Assembly: GCF_018780385.1 (NCBI RefSeq)
Contig: NZ_JADMJO010000028.1
Span: forward strand, 1 to 54,555
Direction of reading: 5' to 3'
Source of the DNA: Hydrogenophaga sp.
GTDB lineage: Bacteria; Pseudomonadota; Gammaproteobacteria; Burkholderiales; Burkholderiaceae_C
Length of the DNA stretch: 54,555 nt
Both the position numbers and the translations under genes were made by a program. The notes beneath the pieces are model-generated. The model had not been told where the DNA came from. It saw only the letters and a list, made by a program, of their open reading frames with translations, and ran no database searches. Below, one piece after another: positions 33,401 through 42,729 of the stretch (position 1 is its first letter; every line of letters begins with the position of its first letter).

Positions 33401-33415
33401 CTGGCGCGCAGCTGA
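27416..33415 (+). CDS. uvrA: Double-length excinuclease ABC subunit UvrA (two UvrA units fused)
   Basis: Encodes 1999 residues against ~940 for normal UvrA. Four ABC ATPase domains are present: Walker A at ~62, 720, 1099 and 1676 (G-x-SGSGKS each time) and LSGGE signatures at ~568, 912, 1514 and 1878, each followed by DEP-x-x-GLH. Zinc-binding cysteine modules occur in both halves ([21 protein letters not shown]...[12 protein letters not shown]). Each half is a full UvrA, so the chain is a covalent head-to-tail dimer for nucleotide-excision repair damage recognition with UvrB. In-frame repeats lie at ~283-294, ~1449-1472 and ~1634-1646. Whether a normal uvrA exists elsewhere cannot be seen. 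Confidence 0.92.
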   Translation: MSDAFLPAELPVDAIAPASDDEGRDRPTEGGTGLIRIRGARQHNLKNIDLDIRTGELTVVTGPSGSGKSSLVFDTLFAEGQRRYVETFSAYARQFLDRMDKPAVDRVEGVPPAIAIDQTNPVRSSRSTVGTMTELNDHLKLLVARGAELFDRDTAALVRHDSPESIYAELSARAAAQGDPRLVVTFPVELPASTTPEEIEQWLSASGYTRVQAERVVQRAIAPVDEKAKTKGKAKAAPMESIKVLDVVADRFRIGTTEPARVMEAIEVGLKRGSGKLMVYALKSESDPQLGGEPEIWRFSTGLHCPESDIRYSEPTPSMFSFNSAVGACEACRGFGRVIGVDYGLVIPNDKLTLRAGAIKVFQTPAWKEAQDDMMRHAEAAGIPRDTPWAKLTDEQKHWVRAGSPQWNGKWNQHWYGVDRFFEYLESKAYKMHIRVLLSKYRSYTECPSCHGARLKTDSLLWRLGTKAQADAVLKPAKRYLPQGVKWSRTQLEALPGLCLHDLMLLPLDRLRVFFASLAPSHTRGEKEPNTGQAQALKLLLDEINTRIRYLCEVGIGYLTLDRQSRTLSGGEVQRINLTTALGTSLVNTLFVLDEPSIGLHPRDMARINDAMLRLRDAGNTLVVVEHDPAVMLAADRLIDMGPGPGERGGQIVFDGTPEQIRSADTLTGAYLGARKTIGMGFKRAVTDSTPRLILEGAREHNLKDVSVEFPLQRLVVVTGVSGSGKSSLIQDVLAPALLRHFGKSTDTPGAHDRLLGADLLSEVVFVDQSPIGKTARSNPVSYVGAWDAIRALFADAPLSRQRSYTPAKFSFNSGDGRCPTCGGSGFEHVEMQFLSDVYLRCPDCDGKRYRPEILEVRIERGARSLNVADVLDLTVSEAAELFKADREVIRVLQPIVDVGLEYVKLGQPVPTLSGGEAQRLKLAGFLADASKSASASRQPLSRKGTLFLFDEPTTGLHFDDIAKLMRSLRKLLDAGHSLVVIEHNLDVIRSADWLIDLGPEGGDAGGLVVAEGAPEQVREHASSHTAKALREYALSMGEVHAVREGRASDYLGQSSGLAAAARRSDKHGHAIRIVNAKEHNLKNLSVDIPRGQFNVISGVSGSGKSTLAFDILFNEGQRRYLESLNAYARSIVQPAGRPEVDAVYGIPPTVAIEQRLSRGGRKSTVGTTTEVWHFLRLLYVKLGTQHCVHDGAAVMPQSADSIAAAILQRYAGQHIGLLAPLVVNRKGVYTELADWARPRGHTHLRVDGEFLPTTGFPRIDRFKEHTIELPVADFVVSADQEAQLRSQLAKALEIGKGVVHVLHPLDGLARALEEGTSTRDLGRLEVFSTTRACPVCATSYPELDPRLFSYNSKHGWCPDCVGTGLKLSRDQRTVLDDSVRDDKERGREQSFAEPEVDDLVDEVCPGCAGTRLNAQARAVKFSAVGITDVARLSVREVRQWVQALINNAVRPEPVEGHPDSQGLRQAQPERGFVMSVRETGIARDLLPEIESRLAFLEEVGLNYLTLDRGAPTLSGGEAQRIRLAAQLGSNLQGVCYVLDEPTIGLHARDNAILLNALHKLGDMGNTLVVVEHDEDTIRRADHIIDIGPSAGKRGGRVVAQGTVDDLSANPESVTGRYLLHAMKHPLQARRPVLPPLPPAGEGEGAPWLHVHRAQLHNLNQLDAAVPLQRLVVITGVSGSGKSTLARDVLLTNVAAAVSQRSTRAGRDAMDQGQYPAWSGCAGVSGFETVDRVLEVDQTPIGKTPRSCPATYIGFWDTVRKLFADTLEAKARGYGPGRFSFNTGEGRCPGCEGQGMRTIEMSFLPDVKVPCEVCHGARFNPETLAVTWKGKSIGDVLQMEVDEAVDFFAAMPSIGHPLQLLKDVGLGYLTLGQPSPTLSGGEAQRIKLVTELSKVRDDITRRGQKPPHTLYVLDEPTVGLHMADVEKLIRVLHRLVDGGHSVIVIEHDLDVMAEADWIIDLGPEGGGGGGLIVAAAPPDEVVRLDTHTGRVLGPVLARS
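28259..28297. repeat. Possible mini-repeat inside uvrA containing a GGGTCAGATTCC-type motif
   Basis: The minus strand reads GGGGGTCAGATTCCGATTTC here. Motifs of this kind (GGGTCAGATTCC) are known to me from REP-type elements in many proteobacteria. It encodes [13 protein letters not shown]. The assignment is from memory of the motif and only moderately safe. Confidence 0.4.
31761..31830. repeat. Interspersed palindromic repeat inside uvrA, translated in frame
   Basis: The left arm, with core CTGAGCCTGTCGAAGGGC, lies at 31761-31787; the right arm, with core GCTTCGACAAGCCCAGCC, lies at about 31803-31830. Together they encode VRPEPVEG...LRQAQPERG without a stop. The element is the same as the one in fdsA and is read in the same frame. 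Confidence 0.85.
32318..32350. repeat. CTCCCGC/GCGGGAG hairpin repeat inside uvrA
   Basis: CTCCCGC (32324-32330) and GCGGGAG (32333-32339) form a perfect 7-bp stem with a 2-base loop, flanked by CCCCT and GGTGAGGG. This resembles another short interspersed repeat of Burkholderiales genomes. It is translated as [13 protein letters not shown]. Confidence 0.65.
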
Positions 33416-33418
33416 ACC

Positions 33419-33880
33419 TCAGTTGCGCGGCAGGGGCAGGGCGGTCTTGTACCGCACCTGCTTGAGCGTGAAGCTGGATCGAATCTTCTCCACCTCGGGG
33501 ATGGGGGCCAGCCGGTCCAGGATGAAGCGCTCCAGTGCCGCCATGTCGGCCACCACCACGCGGATCAGGTAGTCCGAGTCACCGGTCATGAGGTAACACT
33601 CCATCACCTCGTCGTGGTCGGCAATGCGCTCCTCGAAGCGCGCCAGCGCTTCCTTGCGCTGGGTCTTCAGGCTGATGTTGATGAACACGTTCAGCCCCAG
33701 CCCCAGGCTCGCCGCGTCGGCCAGCGCCACGTACTGGCGGATCACGCCCGCGGCTTCCAGCGCCTTGACCCGCGCCAGGCACGGCGAGGGGGACAGCCCC
33801 ACGCGCTTGGCCAGCGCCACGTTGGACAGCGAGCCGTCGTGCTGCAGCTCGTGAAGGATGCGTCGGTCGATCTGGTCCAT
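33419..33880 (-). CDS. Lrp/AsnC-family transcriptional regulator
   Basis: Encodes 153 residues. The N-terminal helix-turn-helix is DQIDRRILHELQHDGSLSNVALAKRVGLSPSPCLARVKALEAAGVI. The C-terminal RAM effector domain has ECYLMTGDSDYLIRVVVADM, the usual amino-acid binding loop. It is divergent from the E1 gene, with a perfect inverted repeat between them. The pair resembles mdeR-mdeB of Pseudomonas putida, where an Lrp-type regulator controls methionine gamma-lyase and a 2-ketobutyrate dehydrogenase E1. The start at 33880 gives the normal family length; the frame upstream runs into the operator. Confidence 0.9.
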   Translation of the reverse strand: MDQIDRRILHELQHDGSLSNVALAKRVGLSPSPCLARVKALEAAGVIRQYVALADAASLGLGLNVFINISLKTQRKEALARFEERIADHDEVMECYLMTGDSDYLIRVVVADMAALERFILDRLAPIPEVEKIRSSFTLKQVRYKTALPLPRN

Positions 33881-33918
33881 GGCTTCTTGTGTTGACGATT
33901 GAACGGAGTGCGGCAGAT

Positions 33919-33960
33919 TGTGCTGCCAAAGGACAGTATTGCAAGCTGTTTGGCAGCACA
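33919..33960. promoter_or_regulatory. Operator-like perfect 12-bp inverted repeat between lrp-type and E1 genes
   Basis: TGTGCTGCCAAA (33919-33930) and its exact reverse complement TTTGGCAGCACA (33949-33960) are separated by 18 bases. Centre-to-centre spacing is 30 bases, about three helical turns, which suits two dimers or an octamer of an Lrp protein on one DNA face. It lies between the two divergent starts, 29 bases before the E1 ATG. Confidence 0.75.
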
Positions 33961-33989
33961 TGCCGGCGAGTCACCGGTACAGTGATCCC

Positions 33990-36566
33990 ATGAATGCCCG
34001 CCCCGACATCGACCATGATCCCGATCCGCACGAAACCGCCGAATGGCGCGATGCCTTTCTGGCGCTGGTCCAGACGCAGGGCCCGGCCCGCGCCCGCCAG
34101 ATGCTGGACGAGCTCGCCCGGCTGGCGCGTGGACAGCGCGTGGCCTGGCAGCCCGAGCTCAACACGCCCTACGTCAACACCATCGCGGTCGAAGACCAGC
34201 CCGCCTTCCCCGGCGACCTCGCGGTGGAAGAACGCCTGGCCTCGCTGATGCGCTGGAACGCGTTGGCCATGGTGGTGCGCGCCAACCAGGCGTACGGCGA
34301 ACTCGGCGGCCACGTCGCCAGCTACGCGAGCGCGGCCGACCTGTTCGAGAGCGGTTTCAACCACTTCTTCCACGCGCGCAGCGACAGCCACGGCGGCGAC
34401 CTGGTGTTCTTCCAGCCGCACAGCGCGCCGGGCGTGTACGCGCGCGCCTTCCTCGAAGGCCGCCTGAGCGAAGCCGACCTGCTGCACTACCGCCAGGAAA
34501 TCACCGCACCCGCCAGCGGCGCGCGCGGCCTCTCGAGCTACCCGCACCCGTGGCTCATGCCCGACTTCTGGCAGTTCCCCACCGGCTCCATGGGCATAGG
34601 CCCGATCAGCTCGATCTACCACGCGCGCTTCATGCGCTACCTCACGCACCGCAACCTGCAGAACTGCGAAAACCGCAAGGTCTGGGGCGTGTTCGGCGAC
34701 GGCGAGATGGACGAGCCCGAAAGCATGTGCGCGCTCACGCTGGCCGCGCGCGAGAAACTGGACAACCTGGTGTGGGTGGTCAACTGCAACCTGCAGCGCC
34801 TGGACGGCCCGGTGCGCGGCAACGGCCGCATCATCGACGAGCTGGAAAAACTGTTCGCGGGCGCGGGCTGGAACGTGATCAAGCTGGTCTGGGGCAGCGA
34901 CTGGGACGGCCTGTTCGCGCGCGACACCACGGGTGCGCTGGTGCGTGCCTTCGCGCAGACGGTGGATGGGCAAATGCAGACCTTTGCCGCCAAGGACGGG
35001 CGCTTCAACCGCGACAACTTCTTCGGCCAGAACGAAGAGCTCGCGCGCCTCGCGCAGGGCATGACCGACGAGCAGATCGACCGTCTGAAGCGCGGCGGCC
35101 ACGACCTGGTGAAGATCCATGCGGCCTACGCCGCGGCCGCGGCCCACACCGGCCAGCCCACCGTGATCCTCGCGCAGACCAAGAAGGGCTACGGCATGGG
35201 CAGCGCGGGCCAGGGCAAGATGACCACGCACAGCCAGAAGAAGTTCGACGGCGCCGACCTGATCGAATTCCGCAACCGCTTCAACCTGCCGCTGTCCGAC
35301 GAACAGGCCACCGGCCTCAACTTCTTCAAACCCGCCGACGACAGCGCCGAGATGCGTTACCTGCGCGAGCACCGCGCACAACTCGGTGGCGCCATGCCAC
35401 GCCGCGAGACCGCCTGCGAGGTGGTGCCCGTGCCCGCGATCGAGGCCTACGCCACCTTCGCCCTGAAGGCCGACGGCAAGGAAATGAGCACGACCATGGC
35501 CTTCGTGCGCATGCTGGGTGGCCTGCTCAAGGATCCGCAGCTCGGCCCACGCATCGTGCCCATCGTGGCCGACGAAGCGCGCACCTTCGGCATGGCCAAC
35601 CTGTTCAAGCAGGTCGGCATCTACAGCAGCGTGGGCCAGCGCTACGCGCCTGAAGACATCGGCTCGGTGCTGAGCTACCGCGAGGCGCTGGACGGGCAGA
35701 TCCTCGAAGAAGGCATCAGCGAAGCCGGCGCGCTGGCAAGCTGGACCGCCGCGGCCACCAGCTACAGCGTGCACGGCCTGGCGATGCTGCCGTTCTACAT
35801 CTACTACTCCATGTTCGGCTTCCAGCGCGTGGGCGACGCGATCTGGGCCGCGGCGGACCAGCGCTCGCGCGGTTTCCTGCTCGGCGCCACCTCGGGCCGC
35901 ACCACGCTGGGCGGCGAAGGCCTGCAACACCAGGACGGCAGCAGCCACCTGGTGGCCGCGACCATTCCCAACTGCAAGGCCTGGGACCCGGCGTTCGCGG
36001 GCGAGCTCGCGGTGATCGTGGACGCGGGCATGCGCGAGATGCTGGTCGAGCAGCAGGACGTGTTCTATTACGTCACGCTGATGAACGAGAACTATGCCCA
36101 GCCCGATCTGCCCGAGGGCGCGGCCGAAGGCGTGCTCAAGGGCGGCTACCGCTTCGGCCAGTTCGGTCCAGCCAACGCCGGGCAGCGTGTCACCCTGCTG
36201 GGCTCGGGCGCGATCTTCACCGAGGTGCTCAAGGCGGCCGAACAGCTCGCCGCACAGGGCATCGGCGTGGAGGTGTTCAGCATCACGAGCTGGAGTGAAC
36301 TCGCGCGCGACGGCGTGGTGAACGGCGAGGAGTCGCATCTCACGCGCCTGCTGGCCAACAGCGCGGGCCCGGTGATCGCCGCGACCGACTACGTGCGCAC
36401 CGTGCCCGAGAGCGTGCGCGCCTTCGTGCCTGAAGGCCGGCGCTTCCACACCCTGGGCACCGACGGCTTCGGCCGCAGCGACACGCGCGCCGCGCTGCGC
36501 GCCTTCTTCCAGGTGGATGCCGACAGCGTCGCGGCGCGCGCCCGGCAGGCGTTGACCGGGGCTTGA
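33990..36566 (+). CDS. aceE: Homodimeric 2-oxoacid dehydrogenase E1 (AceE/MdeB-like)
   Basis: Encodes 858 residues. A homodimeric pyruvate dehydrogenase-type E1 that uses thiamine diphosphate to decarboxylate a 2-oxoacid and acylate E2. The ThDP motif is GDGEMDEPES...NLVWVVNCNLQRLDG, with GKMTTHSQKK and EARTFGMANLF also visible; EEGISEAGA is part of the active-site region of the second half. No E2 (aceF) or E3 gene follows, so it is probably not the main aceE operon. With the divergent Lrp regulator, it resembles MdeB, which acts on 2-oxobutyrate. Start chosen at 33990, because the upstream frame covers the operator. Function as the housekeeping AceE cannot be excluded. Confidence 0.85.
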   Translation: MNARPDIDHDPDPHETAEWRDAFLALVQTQGPARARQMLDELARLARGQRVAWQPELNTPYVNTIAVEDQPAFPGDLAVEERLASLMRWNALAMVVRANQAYGELGGHVASYASAADLFESGFNHFFHARSDSHGGDLVFFQPHSAPGVYARAFLEGRLSEADLLHYRQEITAPASGARGLSSYPHPWLMPDFWQFPTGSMGIGPISSIYHARFMRYLTHRNLQNCENRKVWGVFGDGEMDEPESMCALTLAAREKLDNLVWVVNCNLQRLDGPVRGNGRIIDELEKLFAGAGWNVIKLVWGSDWDGLFARDTTGALVRAFAQTVDGQMQTFAAKDGRFNRDNFFGQNEELARLAQGMTDEQIDRLKRGGHDLVKIHAAYAAAAAHTGQPTVILAQTKKGYGMGSAGQGKMTTHSQKKFDGADLIEFRNRFNLPLSDEQATGLNFFKPADDSAEMRYLREHRAQLGGAMPRRETACEVVPVPAIEAYATFALKADGKEMSTTMAFVRMLGGLLKDPQLGPRIVPIVADEARTFGMANLFKQVGIYSSVGQRYAPEDIGSVLSYREALDGQILEEGISEAGALASWTAAATSYSVHGLAMLPFYIYYSMFGFQRVGDAIWAAADQRSRGFLLGATSGRTTLGGEGLQHQDGSSHLVAATIPNCKAWDPAFAGELAVIVDAGMREMLVEQQDVFYYVTLMNENYAQPDLPEGAAEGVLKGGYRFGQFGPANAGQRVTLLGSGAIFTEVLKAAEQLAAQGIGVEVFSITSWSELARDGVVNGEESHLTRLLANSAGPVIAATDYVRTVPESVRAFVPEGRRFHTLGTDGFGRSDTRAALRAFFQVDADSVAARARQALTGA

Positions 36567-36577
36567 GCTAAGCTGCC

Positions 36578-36901
36578 GTGGTGCAGCACCAGGTCATCCA
36601 CATCCACCCGTCCGCTCCGGCCCAGCCCACGCTCGGCGCGCCGTGCAATGGTTGTGGCGTGTGCTGCATGGCCGAGCCCTGCCCCCTCGGACAGGTGATC
36701 TCGCGCAGGCGGCACGGCGCTTGTGGTGCGTTGCGTTGGGACGAACAGCTATCGGTGTACCGCTGCGGCGCGATCACCGACGCCGCCGGCGTTCTGGGTC
36801 CACGCTGGCGCTGGGCGGCGCCGGTGCTGCGCCAACTGGCGCGCCGCTGGATTGCCGCAGGGGTGGGTTGTGACGCCCACCTGCAGAGCGAGCGGGGCTG
36901 A
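36578..36901 (+). CDS. Small cysteine-cluster protein (YkgJ-like metal-binding)
   Basis: Encodes 107 residues starting at GTG 36578 (a second GTG follows directly at 36581). LGAPCNGCGVCCMAEPCPLG near residues 18-37 is the CxxCxxCC motif of YkgJ-type Fe/Zn-chelating proteins; CG and VGCDAHL contribute further cysteines. It follows the E1 gene by 12 bases. The role is unknown. Confidence 0.7.
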   Translation: MVQHQVIHIHPSAPAQPTLGAPCNGCGVCCMAEPCPLGQVISRRRHGACGALRWDEQLSVYRCGAITDAAGVLGPRWRWAAPVLRQLARRWIAAGVGCDAHLQSERG

Positions 36902-37285
36902 TCAGCGCGCGAACAGCACGACCACGCCGATGACCAGCGCGGCGATGACAAACATGAATAGCCGCGTGCGCACCCGCAGCAGCTCCACGGCCGCCACCAG
37001 GCGTGCGTTCTGCTCGGCGAGTTCGGCCAGGGTCTGAGCCATCTGGGTCTGCGTCTGGGCTTGTTGATCGATCAGCTGCCGGGCTTCGATCAGCCGGTTG
37101 CGCAGCTCACCCAGGCTGGGTGGCGTGTCCGACACGAGGTCCATGGGCATGGCGGTGGCGGTGGGGCTCTCGGGCGCCTTTTGCCGGTCCATCAGCTTGC
37201 GGGCGGCGTTGAGCACCTTGGGCGCGTGTTCGATCACGTCGCCCCAGGGGATCACTTTGAGGGCGAGCAGCCAGGGGATGGCCAT
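36902..37285 (-). CDS. Hypothetical coiled-coil protein with C-terminal membrane anchor
   Basis: Encodes 127 residues. A polar coiled-coil stretch (IEARQLIDQQAQTQTQMAQTLAELAEQNARLVAAVELL, residues ~60-100) precedes one C-terminal hydrophobic segment (LFMFVIAALVIGVVVLFA), so it should be tail-anchored with the bulk in the cytoplasm. No family is recognised. Start at 37285 (MAIPWLLALKVIPW) has GGACC in front; its stop meets the stop of the small cysteine protein head-on. Confidence 0.65.
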   Translation of the reverse strand: MAIPWLLALKVIPWGDVIEHAPKVLNAARKLMDRQKAPESPTATAMPMDLVSDTPPSLGELRNRLIEARQLIDQQAQTQTQMAQTLAELAEQNARLVAAVELLRVRTRLFMFVIAALVIGVVVLFAR

Positions 37286-37337
37286 GTGGGGGTCCTTTCG
37301 CAGGGCGGATGACGCGGAATGCACCCTTGGGAGCAGC

Positions 37338-38612
37338 TTAACCCGGTGGGGTTCCCGCAGATGGGGACGGAGCGGCGCCTCTCAACAGCCACCAGCCCAC
37401 CCCGGCCACCGACAGCAGCAGCGCCGGAAATCCCACCGTGGGCGCCCACTGCAGGGTCGCGGCCCCCAGCGCCGGTGCCAGCACGCCGCCCAGCGTGTAC
37501 GACAGCACCAGCACCGCGGTGCTGTTGACCAGGGTGATGCCGTCTTCGCGCGAGCCGATGTCGATCATGGCCAGGGTGTAGAGGCTGCCGCCGGCGCCGC
37601 CCCACAGGAAGGCCACCGGCGCGGCCAGCCAGGGCGTGTCGGCCACGAAGGGAATCACCAGCGTGGCCAGCAGCGTGATCAGCGCGCACACCCGCATGAT
37701 CTTCAGGCGCGTGGCGCGGGCGTTGCCCCAGCGCTGCTTGGGGTGGTGGGCCAGGCGGTCGGCCAGCAGGCCGGCGGGCAGCATCATGAGTGCGCTGCCC
37801 AGACCGCTGGCCGAGACCAGCAGCGCAGCGGCGGTGGCGCCCAGGCCGAGTGCCAGGCCGTACAGCGGCAAGATGGACGTGAGGCCGCTCTCGAAGAAGC
37901 CACCGACGAAGCCCACCGTCATGATCAGCGGGTGCGCGCGCAGTGCGTGCCACACGCCCGACAGGCCCACCTGCGCACTGTGCGTGTCGGCAGCGGCGGG
38001 CATGCGCGGAATGAGCAAGCTCCAGCCCAGGCCGAACACGGTGAGCGTCAGCGCCAGCCAGAGCGCGGCATCGCTCTGCGCGCCCAACCAGGCCAGCACC
38101 AGCGGGCCCAGCACGAAGGTGGTGCCGACCATGGTTTCGAAGATGCCGACATTGCGCCCACGCTGCGCAGGTGGAGAAAACTCCGCGACCACCGCTTCGG
38201 CCAGCACCCAGCGCAGGCCGGCGGCCATGCCCTCGATGAGGATGCAGACGAACCACAGCACCAGCGAGTTGCTGAAGAGGAAACCACTGATGGCCACCAC
38301 CGGCACGAAGGCCGCGAGCCGGAGCGAGGGCCGCCGGCCCAGTCGCTGTGTGATGGCCGAGGCGAACGGCGTCATGGCGAACACACCGAGCCACCCCGTG
38401 GCCACGAACACACCCGCCAGCGCGGTGGACACGCCGTCGCCCTTGAGCCGCAAGAGCAAGAGGGGCATGAGCATGAAGTAGCCCACCAGCTGGAAAAAGG
38501 TGGAGCCGAAGATCGCCACCAGCCCGAGGCGCGCTTGCGTGGGCACGGGCGTGCCGGGCGCGGTGCCGGTGATGGCATGGCTGTGCTGGGGTGGCAACGG
38601 GTGTTCGCTCAT
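37338..38612 (-). CDS. Major facilitator superfamily transporter
   Basis: Encodes 424 residues. About 12 hydrophobic segments are seen; loop 2-3 reads FASAITQRLGRRPSLRL, the MFS motif-A position, and the matching loop in the second half is GLLADRLAHHPKQRWG. The substrate is not predictable. Its ATG overlaps the TGA of the HAD gene upstream (ATGA), so the two are coupled. Confidence 0.85.
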   Translation of the reverse strand: MSEHPLPPQHSHAITGTAPGTPVPTQARLGLVAIFGSTFFQLVGYFMLMPLLLLRLKGDGVSTALAGVFVATGWLGVFAMTPFASAITQRLGRRPSLRLAAFVPVVAISGFLFSNSLVLWFVCILIEGMAAGLRWVLAEAVVAEFSPPAQRGRNVGIFETMVGTTFVLGPLVLAWLGAQSDAALWLALTLTVFGLGWSLLIPRMPAAADTHSAQVGLSGVWHALRAHPLIMTVGFVGGFFESGLTSILPLYGLALGLGATAAALLVSASGLGSALMMLPAGLLADRLAHHPKQRWGNARATRLKIMRVCALITLLATLVIPFVADTPWLAAPVAFLWGGAGGSLYTLAMIDIGSREDGITLVNSTAVLVLSYTLGGVLAPALGAATLQWAPTVGFPALLLSVAGVGWWLLRGAAPSPSAGTPPG

Positions 38613-39421
38613 GTCGACCGTGCATTCAACACCGCGTTGGCCACCTCCGCAAAGCCCGCGCCGCGCTCACCCTGCGTCACATGGCGCGGGTGGTGGCGGA
38701 GCGCTGCCCAGAAGCGCGCCACGTTGGCCACGCCCACGCTGTGCGGGAAGTGGCCGAACATGCGGGCGTCGTTGGTCGAGTCGCCCACGTAGACCCATCG
38801 GTCTAGTTCGGCGTCGAGGTCGCGGCCCAGGCGCGTGCGCACGATCCAGCGCGCGCCGACGAGCTTGTCGTGTTCGCCGATCCAGCCGTTGATGTGGATC
38901 GAACTCACGGTGGCGTTGAGCCCCTCGCTGCGCATGAGGGCCACCACCTGCGCGATCTCGGCCTCGCCCAGGTGAGCGAACTCGCTGTGGTCGATGGCGA
39001 TGTCGGTCTCGCGCCCGGGGCTGTCGGTGGTCAGGCGGGTCTGTGGCAATTCACGCAGCACGCGCTGCGCCACAGCCTGCAGGCGGGCGAAGTTGGTGGT
39101 TCGCGTGGCCGCGTCCTGCAGGTAGTCGCGGCAGAGCCGTCCATCAGCGCCGCGCCACAGCGCCACAGCGCCGTTCTCCGCCACGATGGCGTCCACCGGC
39201 CAGGCCAGGGCAAAGGCTTCGCTCCAGCCCGCTGGCCGGCCCGTGATCGCCAGCACCGGCAGACCGGCGGCGCGCAGGCGGTGCAGGGCGTCCAGGGCGT
39301 CATCCGTGATGGCACCGTCCGTCGTCAGGGTGTCGTCGATGTCGGTCAGCACGCCGTGGATGCGCTCGCGCGCCGCGGTGGGCCACAGGTCGAGCGGGGA
39401 GGGCGCGGGGATGGTGGGCAT
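38609..39421 (-). CDS. HAD-IIB family phosphatase (sugar- or osmolyte-phosphatase-like)
   Basis: Encodes 270 residues. LTDIDDTLTTDGAI supplies the catalytic DxD, GRPAGW motif II, ENGAVALWR the cap-family signature, and VYVGDSTNDARMF motif IV. Subfamily IIB includes sucrose- and mannosyl-3-phosphoglycerate phosphatases; the substrate is open. It is first in a two-gene operon with the MFS transporter. Start at 39421; further upstream the frame runs towards the ahcY promoter. Confidence 0.82.
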   Translation of the reverse strand: MPTIPAPSPLDLWPTAARERIHGVLTDIDDTLTTDGAITDDALDALHRLRAAGLPVLAITGRPAGWSEAFALAWPVDAIVAENGAVALWRGADGRLCRDYLQDAATRTTNFARLQAVAQRVLRELPQTRLTTDSPGRETDIAIDHSEFAHLGEAEIAQVVALMRSEGLNATVSSIHINGWIGEHDKLVGARWIVRTRLGRDLDAELDRWVYVGDSTNDARMFGHFPHSVGVANVARFWAALRHHPRHVTQGERGAGFAEVANAVLNARST

Positions 39422-39500
39422 GGGGCCGGCAGTGTCGCACAGGCTTACAAATTGGCAGGTCTCCGGCATCACAGACCACACACCCGGCGGCATGCTGGGC

Positions 39501-39506
39501 TAAAAT
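39501..39506 (+). promoter_or_regulatory. Candidate -10 box of the ahcY promoter
   Basis: TAAAAT lies 8 bases before the first paired base of the SAH riboswitch, so a transcript starting about 7 bases downstream would begin at the aptamer. No good -35 is seen at the right distance. Confidence 0.5.
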
Positions 39507-39511
39507 CCCGC

Positions 39512-39592
39512 ATCCGAGGAGCGTTGCAGCGTCCCCACTGACCAGTTCAGAAGCGGGGCGTGAGGCTCGGACCATCCATGCAACGACGCTCA
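39512..39592 (+). ncRNA. S-adenosylhomocysteine (SAH) riboswitch
   Basis: CCGAGGAGCGTTGCAGC at 39514-39530 and GAGGCTCGG...CAACGACGCTC at 39562-39591 fit the SAH riboswitch consensus. Two crossing pairings can be drawn: 39514-39518 with 39566-39570 (CCGAG/CTCGG), and 39519-39526 with 39581-39591 (GAGC-GTTG with CAAC-GCTC). Together they make the pseudoknot typical of this class; CCCC 39533-39536 with GGGG 39555-39558 is an inner stem. It lies just upstream of ahcY, whose product removes SAH; SAH riboswitches turn expression on. Confidence 0.9.
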
Positions 39593-39620
39593 TCCACATC
39601 CCGTGCGATGAGTTTTTTTT
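39589..39620 (+). terminator. Intrinsic terminator overlapping the riboswitch 3' edge
   Basis: CTCATC (39589-39594) pairs with GATGAG (39607-39612), extended by CAC/GTG with one bulged base, followed by eight T. The CTC at its 5' edge (39589-39591) is also the 3' strand of the riboswitch helix. The two structures therefore exclude each other, giving a transcription-attenuation switch. Confidence 0.75.
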
Positions 39621-39661
39621 CGCCCGCCGATGTGGTTTGTCCATCCCTTCTGGAGCGAACC

Positions 39662-41092
<1,431 letters not shown>

Positions 41093-41097
41093 GCCCC

Positions 41098-41856
41098 ATG
41101 CGGGCAGACCAACTGCTCGTCGAGCGCGGGCTGGCGGCTTCCAAGTCGCAAGCCCAACGGCTGATTGCATCGGGCGTGCGCTGGCGACTGCTTCCGGGCG
41201 ACTGGAAAACCATCTCGAAGAACGGCGAAGAGCTGCGCGAGACGGTGGAACTGCAAGCGGTGGACAACGCCGAGACGAGGTTCGTCTCGCGCGGTGGACT
41301 CAAACTCGACGGCGCCCTGCAACGCGTGGCACTCGACGTGCGCGGCCTGCGCTGCCTCGATGTGGGTCAGAGCAGCGGTGGTTTCACCGACTGCCTGCTG
41401 CAGCGCGGCGCGGTGCAGGTGGTGGGTGTGGACGTGGGCCAGGGCCAGTTGCATCCGGGGCTGCGCGGCGATGCGCGCGTGGTCTGCATCGAGAAATGCA
41501 ACGCTCGCGACCTGTCGGCCGATGTGCTGCAGGCTGCGGGCGGACCACCACCGTTCGACCTCATCGTGGGCGACCTGTCGTTCATCTCGCAAACACTCGT
41601 GTGGCCAGCGCTCATGCCCTTGCTCAAGGCGGGCGGGCATGTGCTCATGCTGGTGAAGCCGCAGTTCGAACTGCAACCCGAGCACATCGGCAAGGGCGGC
41701 CTGGTCAAGAGCGAGGCCAGCTACCCGCTGGTGCGTGAGCGCATCGAGCAGGTGGTCAAGGACAGCGGTCTTGCGCTGCTGGACTACTTCGAGAGCCCGA
41801 TCACCGGGGGTGACGGCAACCGCGAATTTCTGGTGTTCGCCCGCAGCCCGGTCTGA
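41098..41856 (+). CDS. tlyA: TlyA-family rRNA methyltransferase/hemolysin-like protein
   Basis: Encodes 252 residues. An S4 RNA-binding domain at the N-terminus (MRADQLLVERGLAASKSQAQRLIASG) precedes an FtsJ-like SAM domain (CLDVGQSSGGFTDCLLQRGA and FDLIVGDLSFIS). Mycobacterial TlyA 2'-O-methylates 16S and 23S rRNA; here the usual DVG-A-S-T-GGFTD is DVG-Q-S-S-GGFTD. It uses SAM and makes SAH, which fits its place directly behind ahcY (5 bases between). Confidence 0.88.
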   Translation: MRADQLLVERGLAASKSQAQRLIASGVRWRLLPGDWKTISKNGEELRETVELQAVDNAETRFVSRGGLKLDGALQRVALDVRGLRCLDVGQSSGGFTDCLLQRGAVQVVGVDVGQGQLHPGLRGDARVVCIEKCNARDLSADVLQAAGGPPPFDLIVGDLSFISQTLVWPALMPLLKAGGHVLMLVKPQFELQPEHIGKGGLVKSEASYPLVRERIEQVVKDSGLALLDYFESPITGGDGNREFLVFARSPV

Positions 41857-41898
41857 GGCCGCTGGCGGTGTCGAACCCGCACATTTCTGGAGAACCCC

Positions 41899-42729
41899 AT
41901 GGGCCTGCCCGTGAGTCTTGAATTTTTTCCGCCCAAGACGCCCGAGGGCGTGGACAAGCTGCGCGCGGTGCGCCAGCAGCTCTATGGATTGAAGCCCGAG
42001 TTCTGCTCGGTCACCTACGGCGCCGGCGGTTCCACGCAAGAGGGCACCTTCAACACGGTGCGTGACATCCTTGCCGAGTCCGTGCCGGCGGCCTCGCACT
42101 TCTCGTGCATCGGCGCCACCAAGGCCTCGGTGCGCGAGCAGCTCGCCACGCTCAAGACCATGGGCGTGAAGCGCCTGGTGGCGCTGCGCGGTGACCTGCC
42201 CAGTGGCTATGGCGCGGGCGGCGAGTTCCACTACGCCAGCGACCTGGTGTCTTTCATCCGCGGCGAGACCGGCGACGACTTCCACATCGAGGTGGCGGCC
42301 TACCCCGAGGTGCACCCACAGGCGAAGTCACCCGAGTCCGATCTGCAGGCCTACGCGACCAAGGTGCGCGCGGGTGCGCACTCGGCCATCACCCAGTATT
42401 TTTACAACAGCGACGCCTACTTCCGCTTCGTGGACGACGCCGTCAAGCTCGGTGCCGACGTGCCGGTGGTGCCCGGCATCATGCCCATCACCAGCTCCAC
42501 CCAGCTCATGCGTTTCTCGGATGCGAGTGGCGCCGAGATCCCGCGCTGGATCCGCCTGCGGCTGCAGGCTTTCGGCGACGACACGGCGTCGATCAAGGCC
42601 TTTGGCCTGGACGTGGTGACCGACCTGTGCGACCAACTGCGCAACGGGGGCGTGCCGGCGCTGCACTTCTACACCATGAACCAGAGCGTGGCCACGCTGG
42701 AAATCGCGAAGCGGCTGCAGTTGTCATGA
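41899..42729 (+). CDS. metF: Methylenetetrahydrofolate reductase
   Basis: Encodes 276 residues. It reduces 5,10-methylene-THF to 5-methyl-THF with FAD, supplying the methyl group for remaking methionine from homocysteine. SLEFFPPKTPEG, CSVTYGAGGSTQEGT, LVALRGDLP and FHIEVAAYPEVHP are the expected TIM-barrel motifs; the catalytic Glu is in LEFFPPK. Third gene of the ahcY operon; its stop overlaps the rlpA start (ATGA). Confidence 0.93.
   Translation: MGLPVSLEFFPPKTPEGVDKLRAVRQQLYGLKPEFCSVTYGAGGSTQEGTFNTVRDILAESVPAASHFSCIGATKASVREQLATLKTMGVKRLVALRGDLPSGYGAGGEFHYASDLVSFIRGETGDDFHIEVAAYPEVHPQAKSPESDLQAYATKVRAGAHSAITQYFYNSDAYFRFVDDAVKLGADVPVVPGIMPITSSTQLMRFSDASGAEIPRWIRLRLQAFGDDTASIKAFGLDVVTDLCDQLRNGGVPALHFYTMNQSVATLEIAKRLQLS

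Noticed and set aside
27416..33415. Assembly error joining two uvrA genes
   Set aside because: The halves differ in sequence and in repeat content, and the frame is continuous without a collapsed junction; a fusion is the simpler reading.
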